From the NCBI GenBank assembly GCA_052389915.1, contig JBQTHL010000021.1, forward strand, positions 35,913 to 99,912: DNA of 64,000 nucleotides. The letters run 5' to 3'. This DNA is from Panacagrimonas sp052389915. Its GTDB lineage: Bacteria; Pseudomonadota; Gammaproteobacteria; Nevskiales; Nevskiaceae. The notes beneath the pieces are model-generated. The model did no database searches, had not been told where the DNA came from, and saw only the letters and a program-made list of their open reading frames with translations. The position numbers were made by a program, and so were the translations under genes. Within the stretch, counting starts at the first letter, position 1. Each line of letters begins with the position of its first letter. Shown in pieces: positions 30,194 through 37,800 of this stretch.

Positions 30194-32715
30194 GCGCCGA
30201 CACCCTTCCCGATCAGAGCGACCCGGTCGTACGCGCTGCGCAGGAACAGCGACTGCTGCGCGCCTGGGCGGTGCCGCGCGGCTGGCGCTACTGGTCGGAG
30301 GTGAACAACGACTCGGTGGGCATCTGGTACATCTGCACCGCGTTCGCGTTCTTCCTGTTTGCCGGCGTGCTGGCGCTGCTGATGCGCGCGCAGCTCGCGG
30401 TGCCGGAGAACGAGTTGCTCAGCGCTCGCACCTACGACCAGGCCTTCACCCTGCACGGCTCGGCGATGATGTTCCTGTTCGCGGTGCCGATCTTCGAAGC
30501 CTTCGCCGTGCTGATGCTGCCGCAGATCATGGGCACCCGCGACCTGCCCTTTCCGCGCCTGTCGGCCTACGGCTACTGGTGCTTCCTGATCGGCGGCGTG
30601 TTCGTGTGCGGCTCGATTTTTTTCGACGCCGCGCCGCAGGGCGGCTGGTTCATGTACCCGCCGCTGACCACCAAATTCTCGCCCGGCCTCGGCGCCGACA
30701 TCTGGCTGCTGGGTTTGAGCTTCATCGAGATTTCCTCGATCGCGGCGGCCATCGAATTGATCGTCGGCGTGCTGCGCTGCCGGCCGCCGGGCATGCGCAT
30801 CCACCTCATGCCGCTGTACGGCTGGTACATCCTGGTGGTGGCCGTGATGGTCCTGCTGGCGTTCCCGCCGCTGATCGCGGGCGACCTGCTGTTCGAGATG
30901 GAACGCGCCTTCGACTGGCCGTTCTTCGATGCCGCGCGCGGCGGCGATCCGCTGCTGTGGCAACACCTGTTCTGGATCTTCGGCCACCCCGAGGTCTACA
31001 TCATTTTCCTGCCGGCGATGGCGCTGGTCGCGACCATCGTGCCGACGTTCGCGCGTGCGCCCGTCGCAGGTTATTCGTGGGTGGTCTTGTCTGCCGTCGG
31101 CACTGGTTTCCTGAGCTTCGGCCTGTGGGTGCATCACATGTACACCACCGGCCTGCCCGGAATCTCGCTCGGGTTTTTCTCGGCGGCGTCCGAAGCCGTG
31201 GCGATTCCGACGGGCATCCAGATTTTCTGCTTCATCGCCACGTTTCTCGCCGGGCGACTGGTGCCCTCGGTGCCGATGCTGTTCGTCGCGGGCGCGCTCG
31301 CGATCTTCGTCCTGGGCGGCCTGACCGGCACGATGGTGGCGCTGGCACCGTTCGACTTCCAGGTGCACGACACCTACTTCGTGGTGGCGCATCTGCACTA
31401 CGTGCTGATCGGCGGAATGCTGTTTCCGGTGTTCGCCGCCATCGCCTACTACTTCCCGCTGGCGCGCTCGAAATCGCTGTCCGCGCGCTGGGGAAAAATT
31501 GCGTTCTGGACCATGTTCACTGGCTTCAACCTCGCGTTCCTGCCGATGCACTTCACCGGCCTGGCCGGCATGCCTCGCCGTGTCTACACGTATTCCGAAG
31601 CCTCGGGTTTCAGCGTGCTGAACCTGGTGTCCACCGTCGGCGCATTCGTCTTCGCCACCGGCGTGCTGATTTTCCTCGCCGACGTGCTGCGCCCGCGGCG
31701 GCGACAGGCGCTAGCTGCGCCTAATCACTGGGCTGCCGGATCGCTGGAATGGCTCGGACCGAACCCGAAGCCGCCGTACACGCCGCGCAGCATCCCCATC
31801 GTCAGCAGCCGCTATCCGCTGTGGGACCAACCGGAACTCGAACGCGAAGTCGAGGAGGGTCGCCACTTCCTGCCGGACACCGAGCAGGGTTATCGCGAAA
31901 CCCTGGTCACCAGCACGCTCGACGCCGAACCGCAACAGTGCCTGCGCGTGCCCGGGCCTTCCTTCCTGCCGATGATCGCCGCGATTCTCACCGGCGGCGT
32001 GTTCATCTTTGCCACGTTCTACTGGTGGACCTTGACCCTGCTGAGCGCGGTCGGCGCCGTCGCGGCAATCCTGTACTGGATGTGGAACGTGCGTGTCGGG
32101 AATCCGGCCGAGGTCACCGCACACGTCGGCCGCGGCGTGGTGCTGCCGCTGTACGTGTCCGGTCCGCAATCGGTCGGCTGGTGGGCCATGTTCACTCTGA
32201 TGATTGCCGACGGCGCGGCTTTCCTGAGCCTGCTCTTCGGCTACTTCTTCTACTGGACCGTGCACGAGAATTTTCCGCCGGCCGATCTGCTGTCGCCGGC
32301 TCTGGATGCGTGGTGGGTCGCGGCGCTCTGCGTGCTGCTGGCCTGGGGCACCATCGCCTGGAGCCTGCGCTGCAATGCGCGGTCCCGGCGATCTGCCGTC
32401 AGCGCCTCGCTGGCCGTCGGCGCGCTGCTTTCTGCGGCCGGCGCCGCGGGCATGTTGGCCGGCCCCTCGATCGCCAAGCTCGATCCCACCACGCACGTGT
32501 ATCCCGCGATGGTGTGGGTGCTGTGCGGCTGGTGCGCCGTACACCTGGCGCTAGGAACGCTGATGCTCCTGTTCTGCCTGGCGCGCAATCTCGCAGGCTG
32601 GATCGATGCGCGGCATGACGGCGAGTTGATCAACGTCCGGTTGTATTGGCATTTCGCGGCCGCGACGGTGATGGTCACCCTGGCGGTGCTGTGCCTGTTT
32701 CCGCGGGGCGCGTGA
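30190..32715 (+). CDS. ctaD: Cytochrome c oxidase subunit I-III fusion
   Basis: An 841-residue inner-membrane protein joining catalytic subunit I (about residues 1-570) to subunit III (about 600-841). Subunit I has the haem-copper signatures LHGSAMMFLFAVP, WQHLFWIFGHPEVYIIFLP (Glu of the D channel and Tyr cross-link region), WVHHMYTTG (copper B His pair) and VHDTYFVVAHLHYVL (haem ligands), so it is an A-family oxidase reducing oxygen to water while pumping protons. Subunit III helices begin at about 625. Such fusions occur in caa3-type operons. It overlaps subunit II by four bases; no separate ctaE is needed. Confidence 0.93.
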   Translation: MSADTLPDQSDPVVRAAQEQRLLRAWAVPRGWRYWSEVNNDSVGIWYICTAFAFFLFAGVLALLMRAQLAVPENELLSARTYDQAFTLHGSAMMFLFAVPIFEAFAVLMLPQIMGTRDLPFPRLSAYGYWCFLIGGVFVCGSIFFDAAPQGGWFMYPPLTTKFSPGLGADIWLLGLSFIEISSIAAAIELIVGVLRCRPPGMRIHLMPLYGWYILVVAVMVLLAFPPLIAGDLLFEMERAFDWPFFDAARGGDPLLWQHLFWIFGHPEVYIIFLPAMALVATIVPTFARAPVAGYSWVVLSAVGTGFLSFGLWVHHMYTTGLPGISLGFFSAASEAVAIPTGIQIFCFIATFLAGRLVPSVPMLFVAGALAIFVLGGLTGTMVALAPFDFQVHDTYFVVAHLHYVLIGGMLFPVFAAIAYYFPLARSKSLSARWGKIAFWTMFTGFNLAFLPMHFTGLAGMPRRVYTYSEASGFSVLNLVSTVGAFVFATGVLIFLADVLRPRRRQALAAPNHWAAGSLEWLGPNPKPPYTPRSIPIVSSRYPLWDQPELEREVEEGRHFLPDTEQGYRETLVTSTLDAEPQQCLRVPGPSFLPMIAAILTGGVFIFATFYWWTLTLLSAVGAVAAILYWMWNVRVGNPAEVTAHVGRGVVLPLYVSGPQSVGWWAMFTLMIADGAAFLSLLFGYFFYWTVHENFPPADLLSPALDAWWVAALCVLLAWGTIAWSLRCNARSRRSAVSASLAVGALLSAAGAAGMLAGPSIAKLDPTTHVYPAMVWVLCGWCAVHLALGTLMLLFCLARNLAGWIDARHDGELINVRLYWHFAAATVMVTLAVLCLFPRGA

Positions 32716-32716
32716 G

Positions 32717-33133
32717 ATGGATTCGCGAACTTTCCTCAAACGAAGAATCACGCGACACCTCGGCCCGGGATGGTGGATGGCTTCCAACGCAAAGCCGTCG
32801 GTGGGCTCACTCTGGTTGCTGATTCTTGCGCCGACGGTTTGGGCGGTGCAGTTCCTCGCCGTGTACGTCATCGCGGCCATCCATTGCGCGAAGTCCGAGA
32901 CCGCAGCGATGACCGGCACGCGCGCCGTCATGGCGGGAATCGCTGCGCTCGCCATGCTGCTCATCGTCGTGCACGGAGTTCGCAGCCTCGCGATCTCGCG
33001 TCGACGCGAGTCGGGAACGGTGGCCGAACGCCAGCGCTTCATCGCCTTCGCCGGTTTCCTGCTGGCCATCGTCAGCGCCATCGCTACCCTCTTCGGCACC
33101 CTACCGATCCTGATGATGCATACCTGCGAATGA
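32717..33133 (+). CDS. Small membrane protein in oxidase operon, unknown function
   Basis: A 138-residue protein with three predicted membrane helices (about 30-55, 67-88 and 108-130) and a basic N-terminus. It lies one base after the subunit I-III stop and overlaps the CtaG-like start (ATGA), so it is surely co-expressed. Proteins of similar size and position occur in other oxidase operons with CtaG; a role in assembly or as a small subunit is inference. The pair HC in AAIHCAKSE and the C-terminal MMHTCE are the only potential metal ligands seen. Confidence 0.75.
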   Translation: MDSRTFLKRRITRHLGPGWWMASNAKPSVGSLWLLILAPTVWAVQFLAVYVIAAIHCAKSETAAMTGTRAVMAGIAALAMLLIVVHGVRSLAISRRRESGTVAERQRFIAFAGFLLAIVSAIATLFGTLPILMMHTCE

Positions 33134-33756
33134 TCCGCCCGCTCCCAACCGCGATGGGGCTTGGCGTTCTCGCTTGTGCCTGGCTGGGGCCGCTGCCGGC
33201 GCTGGCCACGACAACGTTCTCCGCGCACATGGCGATGCACGTGTCGGTGGTCGCCCTGGCCGCACCGCTGCTCGCGCTCGGCATCGGCGGCAGCAGCCTC
33301 GATCCGGCGCGTCGCTGGCCCGGGCTGTTCGCGCCGCTGCCGGCATCGATCATCGAGCTGGTCGTCATCTGGGCCTGGCACTCGCCCGCGCTGCATCACC
33401 TGTCGCAGCGCGACGGCCGCATGATGAGTCTCGAACAGGGTCTGTTCCTGTTGTCGTCGCTGCTGGTGTGGCTGTCGGCCTTCGGCGGACCGGCGCACCC
33501 GCGTGACGAGCGTGCCGTCGCCGGCATCGGCGGACTGCTGATGACGTCCATGCACATGACCCTGCTCGGCACCTTGCTGACCCTGAGCCTGCGTCCGCTG
33601 TATCCGCACGGTGACGTGAATGCGCTCGGACGGAGTGCGCTCGACGACCAGCAGCTCGGCGGCATGCTGATGCTGCTCGGCGCCGGGTCGAGTTATCTCA
33701 TCGGCGCGCTGTGGCTGCTCGCAGGCGTGCTTCGGCGTCGTACCAAGGCCGCATGA
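33130..33756 (+). CDS. CtaG family (caa3-type oxidase assembly) membrane protein
   Basis: Polytopic membrane protein of 208 residues resembling Caa3_CtaG (not Cox11). Features are the His-rich FSAHMAMHVSVVALAAPLLALG, WAWHSPALHHLSQRDGRMMSLEQ with SLLVWLSAFGG later, and LMTSMHMTLLGTLLTLS with LYPHG after it. In Bacillus, CtaG is required for the copper B centre of caa3 oxidase; the many His/Met residues here fit copper handling. Translationally coupled (ATGA overlaps) with genes on both sides. Confidence 0.85.
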   Translation: MIRPLPTAMGLGVLACAWLGPLPALATTTFSAHMAMHVSVVALAAPLLALGIGGSSLDPARRWPGLFAPLPASIIELVVIWAWHSPALHHLSQRDGRMMSLEQGLFLLSSLLVWLSAFGGPAHPRDERAVAGIGGLLMTSMHMTLLGTLLTLSLRPLYPHGDVNALGRSALDDQQLGGMLMLLGAGSSYLIGALWLLAGVLRRRTKAA

Positions 33757-34832
33757 AAACCCTCTTCAAGCACTTCGTCTGGTTCGGCGCGATTGCGGCT
33801 TGTGCCGGGCTGACGGTCGCCTGGCTCGGCCTGGTGCCGATCGCCGCGAGCACCGATCACTGGCCGCCTGCGAAATGGTTTCTGCACTTCACGATGCGCC
33901 AGACGGTACGGAGCGATGCCCGCGGTATCGAGGCGCCCGCGCTGGACGACCCGCGCCTGCTGCACCGCGGCGCGGGCGCTTATGCCTTCGGCTGCGCGTC
34001 CTGCCACGGTGCGCCCGGACAGCGGCCCTCGCTGGCCGCAAGCCTGATGATTCCACCGGCGCCGCCACTGGAACCCGGCAAATGGAAAACCCGGGAACTG
34101 TTCTGGATCGTGAAGAACGGCATCAAGTACACGGCGATGCCGGCCTGGGCGTCGCAGCAGCGCGACGACGAGGTCTGGGCGGTGGTCGCGTTCCTGCTCG
34201 AACTGCCTGAAATGCAGGCCTCCCGGTATAACCAGCTAGCGCATGGAATTGCCGCAGAACCCGGCGAATCGCCGACGGCGCCGCACGGGATCGAAGAGAT
34301 GCTCACCGGCGTGGGCGCCTGCGCAAGCTGTCACGGTTTCGACGGCGCCGGACGTGACGGAACCGCGCCGGCTCTGGCCGGGCAGAAGGAGGACTACTTT
34401 GCCACGAGCCTGCGCGACTACGCGGCGGGCCGACGCCCCAGCGGGGTCATGCAGCCCATCGCGGCCGCCTTGAGCGAGCGTGAGATCGCCGGCCTGACCC
34501 GGCTGTTCGCCGCGATGCCCGCGCCTGCGGCACGCGCCGGCGCCGATGAGGAAGCGGTGCAGCGCGGCGCCAGAATCGCGGAGTCCGGCATTCCGGATCG
34601 TGACGTCGCGCCCTGCGCGGCCTGTCACGACCGCGACAGGGAGGCGATACACCCGGACTATCCCGATCTCTTCGGCCAGGACGCGGACTATCTGGCGAAG
34701 CAGCTTCGCCTGTTCCGCGACGACGCCCGTGGACATACCGCCACCGTCGCCTTGATGCGATCCGTGTCTGGAGGTCTGTCCGAGACCGAGGCGCGCGACG
34801 TATCGCTGTATTACTCGGCAGCCGGTCGATGA
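33753..34832 (+). CDS. Membrane-anchored triheme cytochrome c
   Basis: A 359-residue periplasmic cytochrome with an N-terminal anchor or signal (FVWFGAIAACAGLTVAWLGL) and three haem-c sites: CASCH at 81-85, CASCH at 190-194 and CAACH at 288-292. Each lies in a separate class I-like cytochrome module, and the last two resemble c4-type tandem modules (GAGRDGTAPALAGQKEDYF, IHPDYPDLFGQDADYL). Overlap with the CtaG gene (ATGA) places it as the last gene of the oxidase operon, likely the electron donor or entry relay. Converges with the giant exoprotein gene, seven bases apart. Confidence 0.88.
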   Translation: MKTLFKHFVWFGAIAACAGLTVAWLGLVPIAASTDHWPPAKWFLHFTMRQTVRSDARGIEAPALDDPRLLHRGAGAYAFGCASCHGAPGQRPSLAASLMIPPAPPLEPGKWKTRELFWIVKNGIKYTAMPAWASQQRDDEVWAVVAFLLELPEMQASRYNQLAHGIAAEPGESPTAPHGIEEMLTGVGACASCHGFDGAGRDGTAPALAGQKEDYFATSLRDYAAGRRPSGVMQPIAAALSEREIAGLTRLFAAMPAPAARAGADEEAVQRGARIAESGIPDRDVAPCAACHDRDREAIHPDYPDLFGQDADYLAKQLRLFRDDARGHTATVALMRSVSGGLSETEARDVSLYYSAAGR

Positions 34833-34839
34833 TGCGAAC

Positions 34840-37800
34840 TCACTGCAGCACCACCGCATCGATCCACACGTTGCCGACGGACTGCCCCAGGGTGAAACTC
34901 AGGATCGCACTGGTGCTGGTCGTTGCGACGAAGGTGTAGCTGAATTCCTGCCAGGTGGTGTTGAGCGCGGGGAACCGCTTGAAATACTCTGTCCAGGGCG
35001 AGCGGTTGAGCTGCACCACTGCGCCGATGGTCCGGCTGCGGTCTGCCATGGCCCGGAACTTCAGGGTGTAGGTTCTTCCCGCGACCAGTGTCAGGCTCTG
35101 CGCCAGCGCCGTGTTCCACGGCGCAACGGTGTCCGCACGGGTGATGCTGAGCTTCGCAGAGCGGGCGCCCTCGAACTTCACGCTACTGTCCACCGCTGCA
35201 TTGCCCAGCGCATTGCCCGTCGCAAAGTAATACCAGGGACTGAGATTGCCGCTCTCGAAGCCCGGGTTCAGCACCAGGCTGACCGGCGTCGGCGGGGGGG
35301 GCAGTGGAGTCGGTGGGGGAGGAGGCGGGGGAGGCGGGAGAGGTGACGGCGGAGGCGGTACGGGCGGCGGGGGCGAACCCGCAGTAGCCAGCGACACCTT
35401 GTCCACCCAGACGTTGCCCACCGACTGGCCCAGGTTCAGGCTCAGGACCGCAGCGGTGGTGACTGGCGCGGTGAAGGTGTAAGTGAACTCCTGCCAGCCG
35501 GTATTGAGCGTGGGGGTCTGTCCGAAATAAACGGTATAAGGCGAAACGTTGCGCTGGAGCAGGGCCCCGATCGGCCGGGTGCGGTCGGCCCTGGCGTGGA
35601 ACTTCAGGGTGTAGAGGGTGCCGGCCACCAAGTTGAGGTTCTGCCCCAGGGTGGCGTTCCAGGGCGCTGGCGTGTCGGCACGGGTGAGGTTGACCCTTGC
35701 GGAGCGATTGCCTTCGAATCGGACGGCACTATCCACCGCGGCGCTGCCCAGGGCATTGCCTGCCGTGAAGAAGTACCAGGGGCTCAAGGCGCCGGTTTCG
35801 AAGCCGGAGTTCTGCACCAGGTTGATGGACGGCGGCGGCAGCGGTTCGTCGTTGTCGGCAATCGTCAGGACGGCCGTGGACGGCAATATCAGCCCGGCTC
35901 CGACAACAGGTGCCGACAGCGCAAGATTCACCGTTTCGTCCGGCTCGTCCGTCGCATCGTCGTCGATGGCGATGGCGAAGGTCTTGGGTGCGGTATCGCC
36001 GTTGGCCCAGCTCAGCGTGCCGCTCGTGGGGGTGTAGTCGCTGCCGGCACTGGCCGACCCGTTGGACGTGGAATACGCCGCCATCAGGACACCGAAGCTG
36101 CCGCCAGTGCGCGTGATCGTGATCGTCGCAGTCGGGCCCGCTTCGCCCACCGAGTACGTTGCGGCGCCGAACTGCACCGTGCCCGCCGGAGGATCGAGGT
36201 TGCCGAGAATCGTCAGGACCGCCGTCGCGGGCGTTCCGAGAGCGGCGCCGATGGCGTCAGACAGGACCAGGTTCACGGTTTCGTCGAACTCGTCGCTCGT
36301 ATCGTTCGCGATCGGAACGGACACGATCTTCAGGCCGTCCTCCCCGTCCGCCCAGCTCAGGACCTGGCTCAGCGCCTCGTAGTCGCTGCCGGCCTCGGCG
36401 GTGCCGTTGCCGGTCGACAACCCGACACTGGCCGCGCCGAACGACCCTCCCGTGCGGCTCAGAGCGATGAGCTTTGCGCCATCGCTTTCGCTCGCACTGG
36501 AGACCGGGACGGCGAACTGCACCGTACCCGCCGGCGGATCGTCGTTGTCGTTGATGGTCAGCGCGTGCGCGCCGGGGTTGCCGAGGGTGGCATTGATCGG
36601 CGTGCCCAGGGTGAACTCCACGGTCTCGTCGGGCTCATCGATACCGTCGTTGGTCAGGCTCACGACAATGGACACACCGGTCGCGCTGGCCGGAATCTGC
36701 AACAGGCTGCTGCTGGCGATGTTGCGATCGGCCGCCGTGGCGGTGCCGCCCACGGCGAAGGGCACGCTCACGATCTGTGCCGAGGCCTTGGACAGGTTCA
36801 CGGACACCAGCACCGATCCCGCTCCCTCGTCGAAGCTCGACCCGGGCAGCGCAAAAGCCACGGTGGGCGCTTCGTCGTCGTCGCGGAGGTTCAGGGTGTG
36901 GGTGAAGGGCGCGGTGATGGTGGCGTTGGTCGGCGCCCCAAGTTGCAGGGTCAGGGTCTCGTCGGGTTCGTCGAGGTCGTCGTCCGTGAACGCGATGTCG
37001 ATGCTGGCGCTGGTCGCGCCGGCCGCAATCGTCAGCGGGACAGTCGTGCTCAGCGAGTAATCGCCCGGGCCCGCAGTGCTGCCCGCAAGAACCGAGACCG
37101 GCACGGTGACGTCGAAGGTCGAGGCCGCAGACAGCTCGACGGTGGCCGTCGCTGTCCCTGCTCCTTCCGACAAGGTCTGCGTGGCTGCGGTGAAACTCAC
37201 CGTCGGCGCTGCGTCGTTGTCCTGGATCGTGAGCGTGAACACACTCGGGATGGTCTTTACGGCGTTGGTGGGCGTACCGAGCGTGAGCAACAGGGTTTCG
37301 TTCGCCTCGTCCAGCAGATCGTCGGCGACATTCACGCTGATCGTGCGGCTGGTCGTTCCGGCCGGAAAAATCAGCGGGCTCGCGCTCAGACCGCTGTAGT
37401 CGGATTCCGAGGCGCTGCCGGACACGCTGAAGGGCACGCTCACGTCCAGGCTGAACGCAGCGGAGAGCGAGACGGTGATGCTCAGCGTTCCTGCGTTTTC
37501 GCTCACCGTGCGGCTGGCCGGGGCGAAGGAAACGTTCGCGACGGTCGGGTCGGTCAACGTCGTGCTGGCGAAGCTTTCGGACACGCCGCCCACGTTGAGG
37601 CCGGTCTCCACCGTGGTGTTGTAGTTCGCCGACGAGGTGTGGCGCAGTTGCACGGTCTGGCCGTTCTGCACGCTGCCGGGCATGGACGTGAAAGTCCCAT
37701 TGCAGCCGATGGCGTATTCGCCGGTGACCACGGTCACGGGGATCGGCGTGTCGATACCGGTGATGGCAACCGTGTCGGAGACGATCGGCGTGCTGCGTGG

